A stretch of DNA of 34,285 nt from an uncultured Oscillospiraceae bacterium (lineage in GTDB: Bacteria > Bacillota > Clostridia > Oscillospirales > Oscillospiraceae), in NCBI GenBank assembly GCA_905205085.1, contig CAJLCG010000016.1, positions 1 through 34,285 on the forward strand. The letters are read 5' to 3'. The translations under genes and the position numbers were made by a program. Every line of letters begins with the position of its first letter. The first letter of the stretch is position 1. A model generated the notes under the pieces. It searched no databases, was not told the origin of the DNA, and worked only from the letters and a program-made list of their open reading frames with translations. This document shows, in pieces, positions 1 through 9,424 of this stretch.

Positions 1-1
1 T

Positions 2-77
2 AGGGGTATAGCTCAGCTGGTAGAGCAGCGGTCTCCAAAACCGCGTGCCGAGGGTTCGATTCCTTCTGCCCCTGCCA
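2..77 (+). tRNA. tRNA-Trp (anticodon CCA)
   Basis: A full cloverleaf can be drawn. The seven-pair acceptor stem joins AGGGGTA to TGCCCCT, with one T-G pair. The D arm is GCTC..GAGC, the anticodon loop is CTCCAAA with anticodon CCA, and the T loop is GTTCGATTC. The 3' CCA is encoded in the DNA. It is the first of three tRNAs on the same strand and its promoter lies outside the window. Confidence 0.97.
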
Positions 78-123
78 CTGCATAATACAGAGAAATCTGT
101 TTATGATATTCACAAATAAAAAT

Positions 124-200
<77 letters not shown>

Positions 201-221
201 TTTTTAAACTTCCAGCCAGAG

Positions 222-310
222 AGCTGTTTGAATAGCCCCCGGAAATATCCGGGACGCCTTGGAAATCCCAGGTTTGGCCTGTTCAAAATAGTTCCCATTT
301 GGGAACAGCT
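222..310 (+). other. Folded spacer between tRNA-Asp and tRNA-Thr
   Basis: This spacer contains nested inverted repeats. AGCTGTT (222-228) can pair with AACAGCT (304-310). TTTGAA (227-232) can pair with TTCAAA (282-287). CCCGGA (238-243) pairs with TCCGGG (248-253), and GTTCCC (291-296) pairs with GGGAAC (301-306). Some of these are mutually exclusive. No hairpin is followed by a T-run, so a processing signal in the tRNA precursor is more likely than a terminator. I see no gene here. Confidence 0.4.
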
Positions 311-312
311 AT

Positions 313-388
<76 letters not shown>

Positions 389-389
389 C

Positions 390-430
390 AAAAACCGTCC
401 TTTTCAAATGAAAAGGACGGTTTTTCTTTT
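390..430 (+). terminator. Intrinsic terminator of the tRNA unit
   Basis: A long perfect stem (AAAAACCGTCCTTTTC with its complement, loop AAAT) starts right after tRNA-Thr and is followed by TTTTTCTTTT. It is a strong Rho-independent terminator reading rightward. Confidence 0.92.
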
Positions 431-454
431 TAGTATTATAACGATAAAGAGAGA

Positions 455-497
455 CAAAAGGCCTCCGGAGTATGCACTCCGGAGGCCTTTTGTTTTT
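455..497 (+). terminator. Second tandem terminator hairpin
   Basis: The stem CAAAAGGCCTCCGGAG pairs perfectly with CTCCGGAGGCCTTTTG across the loop TATGCA, and GTTTTT follows. No gene lies between it and the previous terminator, so it appears to be a back-up or the remnant of a lost gene. The A-rich left flank would also let it work leftward. Confidence 0.8.
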
Positions 498-505
498 GGA
501 TTAGG

Positions 506-541
506 AGCCGGGTGTCAAATAGGTTTGACACCCGGCTTTTT
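506..541 (+). terminator. Third tandem terminator hairpin
   Basis: AGCCGGGTGTCAAA pairs with TTTGACACCCGGCT across the loop TAGG, followed by TTTT. It completes three consecutive terminators between the tRNA cluster and the potassium locus. Confidence 0.8.
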
Positions 542-598
542 ACGGTCTTTATTCCATCTTAATCATATGGGCGTATGCTTTATCATTTCATAGTACGG

Positions 599-626
599 AT
601 CGTGATACGATAAAAACAAATCGTAT
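599..626 (+). promoter_or_regulatory. Clustered ATCGT inverted repeats upstream of the first kdpD-like gene
   Basis: ATCGT (599-603), ACGAT (607-611) and ATCGT (620-624) form two overlapping dyads. ATCGT-GAT-ACGAT is one. ATACGAT (605-611) with ATCGTAT (620-626) is the other. The cluster lies 30-60 bases before the chosen start codon, a place expected for an operator or a small 5'UTR hairpin. The binding protein is unknown. I could not name a confident -35/-10 pair nearby. Confidence 0.35.
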
Positions 627-657
627 GTTTTTGATGAAGGTCAGGAGGGAAATGCAT

Positions 658-2652
658 ATGGACGGAGCAAAAAGAGGCCTGGAATATGCATCATCTTTTT
701 CCGAAGATTTGGTTTCTCCCGGTAGATTAAAAATATTTTTTGGTTATGCCGCAGGAGTTGGAAAAACCTACGCCATGCTGGAGGCGGCCCATCAGGCACA
801 AAAAGAGGGAATAGACGTTGTGGTGGGCTATGTAGAGCCCCATGCCAGACCGGATACGCTGGCACTTCTGGATGGACTGGAGGTATTGCCCTGCAAGGAG
901 ATCGACTACCGTGGGATCAAACTCAAGGAGCTTGACCTGGATACAGCGTTGCAAAGAAAGCCGCAGCTGATTCTGGTGGACGAGCTGGCCCACAAGAATG
1001 CACAGGGCTGCCGCCACACAAAGCGGTATCAAGATGTGGAGGAACTGCTTCAAGCCGGGATCAATGTGTATACCACAGTGAATGTGCAGCATTTGGAGTC
1101 GCTGAACGATTTGGTATCGTCGATTACGGGAATTGCAGTGAAAGAGCGGATACCGGATCATGTGTTTGACCGGGCCAATCAAGTTGAACTGGTGGATATT
1201 GAGCCAGATGAATTGGTAAAGCGTCTTCAGGCTGGAAAAGTATATCGGGAGCGCCAGGCAAAGCAGGCGCTTCAACATTTCTTTACCGCAGAAAATCTGG
1301 CTGCTCTGCGTGAGATTGCCATGCGGCGTACCGCAGATCAGCTCAACCGCACAGCCCTTCAGGCGGGGAAGGGGAAAAGCGCCAGGGCGGGAGAACACAT
1401 TTTGATTTGTCTGTCCTCCGCCCCGTCCAATGCCAAGGTAATTCGAACGGCGGCGCGTATGGCGGAAGCCTTCCATAGCGGGTTTACGGCGCTGTTTGTG
1501 CAGACACCGGAAACCAAGGAACTTTCGGGCGAAAATTTGAAGCGTCTCCGCGGCAATCTGCGTTTGGCCGAACAGCTGGGAGCGCAGATCGCCACCGTCT
1601 ATGGAGCAGATCCTGCGGAACAAATCGCCGAATATGCTCGGGTCAGTGGGGTAACCAAAATCGTGATGGGCCGTATAAACCACAAGCAGAATTTTCTGAC
1701 CGGGAAAAAGAGTTTGGCGGATCGACTGATCGAATTAACAGACCTGGATATCTATATCATCCCAGATCACCAGCCCTTGTATAAAAAGCGTATGGGCAGA
1801 ATTCGAATGTCCAGCCCCAGGCTGAGCTGGAAGGATACTGGCATTATGCTGCTATCCCTGGCCGTAGCAACTGCGGTGGGCTTTGGATTTTTTAGGGCCG
1901 GATTCAGCGAGTCAAACATCATTACGGTATATATCCTGGGGGTTCTGCTTACCGCGGTTTGGACGGGTAGCCACGTTTATGGTGCCATTGCCTCTTTATT
2001 AAGTGTTGCCGCGTTCAATTACTTTTTTACCGTTCCCAGGTTCAGCTTTCAAGCCTATGACCCCAGCTACCCGGTCACCTTTCTGATTATGCTCTGTTCC
2101 AGTATGATTGCCAGTTCTTTGGCCAGCCGGGTAAAAGCACAGGCGCGCCTGGCGGCAGAAAAAAGCTATTATACCGAGCTGCTGCTGGAGAGCAGCCAGA
2201 AATTGCAAAAGGGACGTACGGAGTGGGATTGTCTGCATCTTACGGCCGAGCAGCTAAATCGAATGTTTGGTCGGCCCATTCTCTATGCACTAAATGAAGG
2301 GGAAGGGACCTTGCATTTCCGAATTGAGCCGGAAGATGAAAAAACTGTGTTGGCCGGACTGGATTCCGAAGATATTGGTGTGGCCAAGTGGGTACAGAAA
2401 AACAATAAGCACGCAGGGGCGACGACAAATACGCTGCCTGACGCAAAGTGGCTGTTTTTGTCGGTGCGAGGAACGCAAGGTGTGATGGGCATTGTGGGAA
2501 TCCCCATTGTGGGGTATGCGGTCCCGGACGCCTTTGAAAAAAATCTGATGATTGCGATTCTGAGTGAATGCGGCCTGAGCCAGGAGCGAATCCGGCTGCA
2601 GGAAGAACGCAACCGGGCAGAGCTCCAGGCCCAGTCCCCAATTGCAGAGTAA
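658..2652 (+). CDS. KdpD-like sensor protein lacking the histidine kinase domain
   Basis: This 664-aa protein has the sensor half of KdpD. An N-terminal KdpD ATP-binding domain carries GYAAGVGKT at residues 29-37 and a Walker-B-like LILVDELAH near 105-113. A universal-stress-protein domain begins near 245 with LSSAPSN, then FTALF near 275. A four-helix DUF4118 membrane block spans about 394-490, and a GAF-like domain follows. The protein stops after ERNRAELQAQ, where the full-length KdpD of this window continues into its H-box; HisKA and HATPase are absent. Start: AGGAGGG at 643-649 lies 8 bases from ATG 658 but only 2 from ATG 652. KdpD USP domains bind c-di-AMP in Staphylococcus aureus; whether this one does is unknown. 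It precedes kdpFABC, so a sensing or modulating role in K+ control is inferred. Confidence 0.9.
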   Translation: MDGAKRGLEYASSFSEDLVSPGRLKIFFGYAAGVGKTYAMLEAAHQAQKEGIDVVVGYVEPHARPDTLALLDGLEVLPCKEIDYRGIKLKELDLDTALQRKPQLILVDELAHKNAQGCRHTKRYQDVEELLQAGINVYTTVNVQHLESLNDLVSSITGIAVKERIPDHVFDRANQVELVDIEPDELVKRLQAGKVYRERQAKQALQHFFTAENLAALREIAMRRTADQLNRTALQAGKGKSARAGEHILICLSSAPSNAKVIRTAARMAEAFHSGFTALFVQTPETKELSGENLKRLRGNLRLAEQLGAQIATVYGADPAEQIAEYARVSGVTKIVMGRINHKQNFLTGKKSLADRLIELTDLDIYIIPDHQPLYKKRMGRIRMSSPRLSWKDTGIMLLSLAVATAVGFGFFRAGFSESNIITVYILGVLLTAVWTGSHVYGAIASLLSVAAFNYFFTVPRFSFQAYDPSYPVTFLIMLCSSMIASSLASRVKAQARLAAEKSYYTELLLESSQKLQKGRTEWDCLHLTAEQLNRMFGRPILYALNEGEGTLHFRIEPEDEKTVLAGLDSEDIGVAKWVQKNNKHAGATTNTLPDAKWLFLSVRGTQGVMGIVGIPIVGYAVPDAFEKNLMIAILSECGLSQERIRLQEERNRAELQAQSPIAE

Positions 2653-2665
2653 AAAGTACCTCCTG

Positions 2666-2710
2666 AAAACAGATCGACGTTAACGTTACGTTAATGTCGA
2701 TCTGTTTTCC
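2666..2710 (+). terminator. 20-bp hairpin between the kdpD-like gene and the kdpF region
   Basis: The left arm (2666-2685) pairs with the right arm (2689-2708) over 20 positions, 19 Watson-Crick and one G-T, around a TTA loop. The distal arm ends in TTTTCC, so the U-tail is short. It probably terminates or attenuates transcription out of the kdpD-like gene. Its length and near-symmetry would also suit a protein-binding site. Confidence 0.6.
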
Positions 2711-2728
2711 TTAATCCCTATTTATGAC

Positions 2729-2776
2729 TCCTGGGGGTATCCTAGGAAAGCAAAACAGAGCGGTGCTTGTTTTGCT
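2729..2776 (+). promoter_or_regulatory. Two inverted repeats in the kdp leader
   Basis: TCCTGGG (2729-2735) can pair with CCTAGGA (2741-2747), with one G-T pair. AGCAAAACA (2749-2757) is a perfect inverted match to TGTTTTGCT (2768-2776). Both lie just upstream of the ribosome site of the first small kdp gene and are candidate operator or 5'UTR elements. I could not place a convincing promoter and see no match to the c-di-AMP riboswitch signatures. Confidence 0.3.
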
Positions 2777-2806
2777 GAGTGTCAATTCAGAAAGGAGTTT
2801 TCGACA

Positions 2807-2905
2807 ATGATGGATCTGTTGATGGTCGGGACCTTACTGATCTCATTTGGACTGGTATGGCTTCTGGTAACGTGGTGTCAGAAGCAGGTAGACGCCCAAG
2901 AGTAA
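2807..2905 (+). CDS. 32-aa single-span membrane peptide upstream of kdpF
   Basis: The peptide begins MMDLLMVGTL and ends in a polar QKQVDAQE tail. Residues 4-23 are one hydrophobic helix rich in Leu, Val and Gly. AAAGGAG at 2791-2797 sits 9 bases before the ATG. KdpF starts 21 bases after its stop with its own AGGAGG. Size and layout resemble KdpF, a small lipid-like stabiliser of the KdpABC complex, but the sequence is different. It may be a second accessory subunit. That is inference from position; the coding call rests on the ribosome site and hydrophobic pattern. Confidence 0.65.
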   Translation: MMDLLMVGTLLISFGLVWLLVTWCQKQVDAQE

Positions 2906-2925
2906 TCATTCTAGGAGGGATACCT

Positions 2926-3003
2926 ATGATCGCGTTAGGAATCATTGTTGTGCTGCTGGGCGGATATCTGGTCTATGCCCTGGTCCACCCGGAGCGCTTT
3001 TAA
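2926..3003 (+). CDS. kdpF: KdpF, small subunit of the K+-transporting ATPase
   Basis: This 25-aa peptide, beginning MIALGIIVVLLGGYLVYALV and ending HPERF, matches the KdpF pattern: one membrane helix followed by the hallmark (H)PE(R/K)F end. KdpF packs against KdpA and stabilises the KdpFABC complex. GGAGGG at 2914-2919 is 6 bases from the ATG. A longer frame from 2779 runs through the preceding small gene and is not used. kdpA follows after 28 bases. Confidence 0.9.
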   Translation: MIALGIIVVLLGGYLVYALVHPERF

Positions 3004-3031
3004 GGACACACAGTTTTAGGAGGAATTACCT

Positions 3032-4792
3032 ATGGTACAGCTGGTACTGACAATTCTCATCTATTTGATCATTGTCATTCCGGTGGGGCGGTATCTCTAT
3101 CATATCGCCGCGGGAAAGCATACCTTCGCCGACCCGGTGTTTGACCGGGTGGACGGAGCCATCTATAAAATCAGCGGGGTAGACCCTGACAGGGGAATGA
3201 ACTGGAAGCGGTACGTGCTGGCCCTCATTGGGACCAACGGGGTCATGATTGGCGTGGGCTATCTGATCCTGCGCATCCAGAGCCTTTCCTTCTTCAACCC
3301 CAACGGCATTGAGGGCATGGAGCCCACCCTGTCCTTTAACACCATCATCAGCTTTATGACCAACACTAACCTGCAGCATTACTCCGGCGAGAGCGGTCTG
3401 AGCTACCTCTCCCAGATGCTGGTCATTATCTTTATGATGTTCGTCTCCGCAGCCAGCGGCTATGCCGCCTGCGTGGCCTTTATCCGCGGGCTGGCCGGAC
3501 GGACCAGAGACAACGTGGGCAACTTCTTTGCCGATTTGGTACGTATCACCACCCGTGTGCTGCTCCCCTTCTCCATCGTGGGTGGCCTGCTGCTGGTGTG
3601 GCAGGGAGTGCCCCAGAATTTTGATGGAAATGTGGTGGTCAAGACCCTGGAGGGTACCTATCAGGTCATTGCCATGGGCCCCATTGCCGCCCTGGAGATC
3701 ATCAAGCACCTGGGCACAAACGGCGGCGGTTTTCTGGGAGCCAACTCCAGCACCCCCTTGGAGAACCCCACGATCCTCTCTAACCTCATCGAGCTCTACT
3801 CTATGATGCTGCTGCCCGGCGCCTGCGTTATTACCTTTGGCGAGATGGTGGGCGACAGCCGAAAGGAGCACCTGGCCAAGCTGTCTCCCGACCATGTACT
3901 GCCTGAGCGTCGGGAGGGCATCACCGCCAAAATTTATGGCCGGGAGGGCCGCAGCATCTTCCTGGCGATGGGCATCCTGTTCCTGGTTGGTTTGAGCCTG
4001 TGCTGCTGGGCGGAAAGCCAGGGCAACCCCCTGCTGGCCCAGATTGGTCTGGATCAGTCCATGGGCAGCATGGAGGGCAAGGAGGTCCGCTTTGGCATTG
4101 AACAGTCGGCCCTGTTCACCACCGTTACTACCTCCTTTACCACCGGTACCGTCAACAACATGCACGATACCCTGACCCCCCTGGGCGGCATGGTGCCCCT
4201 GCTGCACATGATGCTCAATGTGGTCTTTGGCGGCAAGGGCGTGGGTCTCATGAACATGATCCTATACGCCATCCTGGCGGTGTTTATCTGCGGCCTGATG
4301 GTGGGACGTACCCCCGAGTACCTGGGCAAGAAGATCGAGGGCCGGGAGATGAAGCTCACCGCCCTGTGCATTATCATTCACCCCTTCCTGATTCTGGTGT
4401 TTTCCGCTTTGGCAGTGGCAACCCAGGCGGGCCAGGCAGGCATCACCAATCCCGGCTTCCATGGGCTGAGCCAGGTGCTCTATGAGTACGCCTCTTCCGC
4501 TGCCAACAACGGCTCCGGGTTTGAGGGCCTGGCGGACAATACTTATTTCTGGAACATCACCACCGGTCTGGCCATGTTTTTTGGCCGCTATCTGTCCATT
4601 GTGATTCAGCTAGCCATTGTTGGCTCCCTGATGAAGAAGAACTATGTCAACGAGTCTGCCGGTACTCTTCAGACCAACACCGTTTCCTTTGCGGTCATCC
4701 TGGTCTTTGTGGTGTATATCTTTGCCGCGCTGACCTTTTTCCCGGCGCTGGCTCTGGGCCCCATTGCCGAGCATCTGACCATCTGGGGCTAA
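3032..4792 (+). CDS. kdpA: KdpA, K+-binding channel-like subunit of the Kdp ATPase
   Basis: KdpA (586 aa) holds the K+ selectivity filter of the high-affinity pump. It is a member of the superfamily of K+ transporters, with four pore-loop repeats and about ten membrane helices. [20 protein letters not shown] near residue 230 is the signature second pore loop. Later filter segments are visible as [13 protein letters not shown] and [19 protein letters not shown] lies 7 bases before the ATG. The length is slightly above the usual 555-570. The stop codon runs into the ribosome site of kdpB, so the two are translated together. Its third positions are much more GC-rich than those of the sensor gene before it. 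Confidence 0.98.
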   Translation: MVQLVLTILIYLIIVIPVGRYLYHIAAGKHTFADPVFDRVDGAIYKISGVDPDRGMNWKRYVLALIGTNGVMIGVGYLILRIQSLSFFNPNGIEGMEPTLSFNTIISFMTNTNLQHYSGESGLSYLSQMLVIIFMMFVSAASGYAACVAFIRGLAGRTRDNVGNFFADLVRITTRVLLPFSIVGGLLLVWQGVPQNFDGNVVVKTLEGTYQVIAMGPIAALEIIKHLGTNGGGFLGANSSTPLENPTILSNLIELYSMMLLPGACVITFGEMVGDSRKEHLAKLSPDHVLPERREGITAKIYGREGRSIFLAMGILFLVGLSLCCWAESQGNPLLAQIGLDQSMGSMEGKEVRFGIEQSALFTTVTTSFTTGTVNNMHDTLTPLGGMVPLLHMMLNVVFGGKGVGLMNMILYAILAVFICGLMVGRTPEYLGKKIEGREMKLTALCIIIHPFLILVFSALAVATQAGQAGITNPGFHGLSQVLYEYASSAANNGSGFEGLADNTYFWNITTGLAMFFGRYLSIVIQLAIVGSLMKKNYVNESAGTLQTNTVSFAVILVFVVYIFAALTFFPALALGPIAEHLTIWG

Positions 4793-4808
4793 GGAGGAAT
4801 TGTCCAAT

Positions 4809-6857
<2,049 letters not shown>

Positions 6858-6870
6858 GGAGGTTTCTGTC

Positions 6871-7542
6871 ATGAACGATACAAAGAAGCAAACTGCGGTG
6901 CACTGGATTCGCCAGTCCGTGGTCGTGACGTTGCTTTTGCTGCTGCTGTGCGGCTTTGGGTTCCCCGTGGTGCTCAGCGGTCTGTCTGCGGTAATTTTTC
7001 CCAGCCAGGCCAAGGGCAGCCTGGTGACAGCGGACGGGGAAGCGGTAGGCGCTGCCAACGTGGGTCAGGACTTTACGGAGCCTTATTTTATGAAGTGCCG
7101 TCCTTCCGCCTACCATTACAATACCTATTATGAGGATGAGGAGGGCAACCGCTTCTATCTTGATGGCAGCGAGTTTGCCGGTCTTGCTTCCGGCAGCAAC
7201 AACTATGCCCCCTCCAACCCCGCCCTGACGGAGCGGGTAGAGGCTGATATCCAGGAGTTTCTGGCGGCCAATCCCGGCGTGAGCCGGGAGGATATCCCCG
7301 CCGACCTGATGACCGCCTCCGGCTCCGGCCTGGACCCCCATGTGTCTCCTGCCAGCGCCCAAATCCAGATCCCTGCCCTGGCCCAGGCCTCCGGTCTGAG
7401 CGAGGAGGAGCTCAAGCAGATTGTGGAGGACAATACCACGGGTAAGCTGCTGGGGGTTTTCGGGGAAGAAACCGTCAATGTCCTGGGCGTGAACCTGGAC
7501 ATTGCAAAGGCCATGGGTTTGGTAAGCCAGACAACAAAATAA
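6871..7542 (+). CDS. kdpC: KdpC, accessory subunit of the Kdp ATPase
   Basis: KdpC (223 aa) has one N-terminal membrane helix (about residues 13-37) and a soluble domain exposed outside the membrane. Family signatures include GQDFTEPYFMKCRPSA, SGSGLDPHVSPASA and the C-terminal FGEETVNVLGVNLDIAK. The ATG at 6871 has AAGGAGG 8 bases upstream, overlapping the kdpB stop. A longer reading frame starting inside kdpB has no ribosome site. It is the last gene of kdpFABC and a hairpin follows. Confidence 0.97.
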   Translation: MNDTKKQTAVHWIRQSVVVTLLLLLLCGFGFPVVLSGLSAVIFPSQAKGSLVTADGEAVGAANVGQDFTEPYFMKCRPSAYHYNTYYEDEEGNRFYLDGSEFAGLASGSNNYAPSNPALTERVEADIQEFLAANPGVSREDIPADLMTASGSGLDPHVSPASAQIQIPALAQASGLSEEELKQIVEDNTTGKLLGVFGEETVNVLGVNLDIAKAMGLVSQTTK

Positions 7543-7575
7543 GGAGCGTTCTCCATTCCCTATTGGAGACAAGCG

Positions 7576-7640
7576 AAACGATCACCGGCCTGCCTGCGTG
7601 TTTCGGGCAGGCCGGTGATCGTTTATTGCTTCTTAATTTC
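7576..7640 (+). terminator. Probable terminator after kdpC
   Basis: AAACGATCACCGGCCTGCC pairs with the perfect complement ending at 7624 around a ten-base loop. Downstream comes TTATTGCTTCTTAATTT, a broken T-rich tail. It separates kdpFABC from the small gene at 7709. Confidence 0.75.
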
Positions 7641-7675
7641 ATACACGCAATCTTTTTCCCGGTTTTAGTTCCTGT

Positions 7676-7690
7676 GCACTATGATAGTGC
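7676..7690 (+). promoter_or_regulatory. Perfect dyad GCACTATGATAGTGC
   Basis: Seven-base arms flank a single central G. The dyad ends three bases before the AAGGAGG of the 64-aa gene. Its right half includes TATGATAG, which resembles a -10 box, so it could be an operator over a promoter or a tiny 5'UTR hairpin. The regulator is unknown. Confidence 0.4.
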
Positions 7691-7708
7691 CGTAAGGAGG
7701 GGACATAT

Positions 7709-7903
7709 ATGCTTACGGTTATCAAACGTGTCTCTCGTTTTGAACAACAAATGGATGCCTCGATGGAACGGTTTATGTTCCGTCACAGAGTTTGGGGCTT
7801 TTGCATGATGTTTATCGGAATGCCGATTCTTACATTAGCTGCGGTGTGCACCTGTACGATGATGGTTGTCTTGCCAATGGCACTTGTATGCGGATGGATT
7901 TAA
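7709..7903 (+). CDS. Small two-helix membrane protein of unknown function
   Basis: The 64-aa protein has a polar, basic N-terminus (IKRVSRFEQQ...MERFMFRHR), then two hydrophobic stretches at about 28-45 and 48-64, rich in Met and Cys and ending almost inside the second helix. AAGGAGGGG sits 7 bases before the ATG. I do not recognise a family. It lies alone between the kdp terminator and ktrB, all on the same strand. An accessory role for the neighbouring K+ transporters is possible but unsupported by motif. The longer overlapping frame from 7563 crosses the kdp terminator and is rejected. Confidence 0.6.
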   Translation: MLTVIKRVSRFEQQMDASMERFMFRHRVWGFCMMFIGMPILTLAAVCTCTMMVVLPMALVCGWI

Positions 7904-7952
7904 TGGAAACGGAAGTTTTCAAACACATTTAGGTAGACTAATATTCGGAACA

Positions 7953-7976
7953 AAGGCGGCGTCTTAATGCCGCCTT
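7953..7976 (+). other. Hairpin before ktrB
   Basis: AAGGCGGC pairs perfectly with GCCGCCTT around GTCTTAAT. No clear T-run follows, so a terminator is weak at best. About 25 bases further on, ACCTCCTT (7999-8006) is complementary to part of the ktrB ribosome site (GAGGTGGAGG, 8059-8068), which would allow the leader to mask that site. Confidence 0.35.
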
Positions 7977-8071
7977 AATACATGCCTTCATACGTTAATA
8001 CCTCCTTTAGACGATGTGTAGATAATAAGAGTATAAAGATGAGATAAAGGTGTATTAAGAGGTGGAGGCTT

Positions 8072-9406
8072 ATGTGGCGGCTTTTACATAAAAACAATAA
8101 GTCCCCGTTCCGGATTATTATATTTGGGTTTCTGCTGGTGATTTTAATGGGAAGTTTTCTTCTCATGCTCCCGGTATCAACAAAAGCGGGGAAGTGTACC
8201 CCCTTTTTAGATGCCCTGTTCACGTCAACGTCTGCCGTTTGTGTGACCGGATTGGTGATCCATGATACCGCCACCTATTGGTCCAATTTCGGGCAGTCTG
8301 TCATTATTCTGCTGATCCAGATTGGCGGGCTGGGCGTGATTACGGTGGCGGGTGCGTTTGCGATTCTCTCGGGAAGGAAGATCGGACTAATGCAGCGCAG
8401 CACCATGCAGGAAGCGATTGCGGCCCCCAATGTGGGGGGAATCGTGCGGCGGACCGGGTTTATTTTAAAAACGGCTCTGGCGGTGGAACTCTTGGGCGCA
8501 GTGCTGCTCTTTCCGGTGTTTTTCCGTGAGTTTGGGCTTTTCAAGGGGGCGTGGTATTCCCTCTTTCATTCCATTTCCGCCTTTTGCAATGCAGGCTTTG
8601 ACTTAATGGGAGTAAAAGCCCCGTTTTCGTCCCTGACCGATTATGCAGGCAATCCTATTATCTCCATTGTGATTGCGCTGCTCATCGCCATTGGCGGCAT
8701 TGGCTTTTTGACCTGGGAAGATATCCGGACAAACGGCCTGCATTTTCACAAGTATCGCATGCAGAGCAAAGTCATTCTTACCGTGACTGGAACGTTAATT
8801 CTGGTTCCCACGGTGTATTTTTTCTTTTTTGAATTTTCTGGGGCGCCTTTGGGAGAAAGACTGCTGTTATCCTTCTTTCAGGCCGTCACACCAAGGACCG
8901 CCGGGTTTAATACCGCGGATTTAACCTTGCTCAGCGAGACCGGACAGTTTGTGATCATCATTCTCATGTTGATCGGCGGTTCTCCCGGTTCCACCGCAGG
9001 CGGTATGAAAACCACCACATTTGCGGTCCTGCTGGCCAACACCCTGGCGGTGTTCCGGCGCAGAGAGCATCCAAGCTTTTTTAACCGCCGGGTATCAAAC
9101 GAAGTGGTATCCCAGGCATCGACGATTTTGATCATGTACGTAGTCCTGTTTTTAACGGCCGGACTGGTCATCAGCAGGGTGGAGAACCTGCCCGTTCTCA
9201 CCTGTTTGTTTGAGACGGCATCGGCCATTGGCACCGTGGGACTTTCCCTGGGCATCACCCCGCAGCTCAGCTGCATTTCCCATCTGATTTTGATCGCACT
9301 TATGTTTTTTGGACGCGTGGGAGGTCTGACCTTGATTTTTGCAGCCCTGTCTCATGTACAGGGCAACAGCGCCAGACTTCCCCAGGAACGGATTACCGTA
9401 GGATAA
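8072..9406 (+). CDS. ktrB: KtrB-type K+ channel subunit
   Basis: This 444-aa polytopic protein is the K+-conducting subunit of a Ktr (TrkH/KtrB) system. The four selectivity-filter glycines are visible in order: SAVCVTGL, AFCNAGFD, TPRTAGFN and IGTVGLSLG. The GGSPGSTAGGMKTTT segment between them belongs to the gating loop region of KtrB. The length matches KtrB (about 445 aa) and not the longer TrkH. GGTGGAGG lies 3-10 bases before the ATG. The regulatory partner ktrA begins 18 bases downstream. KtrAB is the lower-affinity, Na+-stimulated K+ uptake route, complementing the ATP-driven Kdp pump just upstream. Confidence 0.95.
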   Translation: MWRLLHKNNKSPFRIIIFGFLLVILMGSFLLMLPVSTKAGKCTPFLDALFTSTSAVCVTGLVIHDTATYWSNFGQSVIILLIQIGGLGVITVAGAFAILSGRKIGLMQRSTMQEAIAAPNVGGIVRRTGFILKTALAVELLGAVLLFPVFFREFGLFKGAWYSLFHSISAFCNAGFDLMGVKAPFSSLTDYAGNPIISIVIALLIAIGGIGFLTWEDIRTNGLHFHKYRMQSKVILTVTGTLILVPTVYFFFFEFSGAPLGERLLLSFFQAVTPRTAGFNTADLTLLSETGQFVIIILMLIGGSPGSTAGGMKTTTFAVLLANTLAVFRRREHPSFFNRRVSNEVVSQASTILIMYVVLFLTAGLVISRVENLPVLTCLFETASAIGTVGLSLGITPQLSCISHLILIALMFFGRVGGLTLIFAALSHVQGNSARLPQERITVG

Positions 9407-9424
9407 CAGTGTAATGGAGGAGTT

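Noticed and set aside
408..593. A 61-aa frame after the tRNA cluster
   Set aside because: It is made entirely of the three terminator hairpins and their spacers.
2779..3003. A single 74-aa gene covering the kdpF region
   Set aside because: It runs through the 32-aa gene in another frame and its start has no ribosome site. Only its last 25 codons, from ATG 2926, are kdpF.
3026..4207. A 393-aa minus-strand frame opposite kdpA
   Set aside because: It is antisense to an unmistakable kdpA and is rich in His/Gln/Gly with no recognisable domain.
7563..7808. An 81-aa plus-strand frame after kdpC
   Set aside because: It reads through the kdpC terminator and the dyad at 7676. It overlaps the 64-aa gene, which has the better ribosome site.
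7904..8071. A c-di-AMP (ydaO-type) riboswitch before ktrB
   Set aside because: Such riboswitches often precede ktr genes, but the gap is only 168 bases and I do not see the conserved cores. Only a simple hairpin and a possible masking sequence are present.
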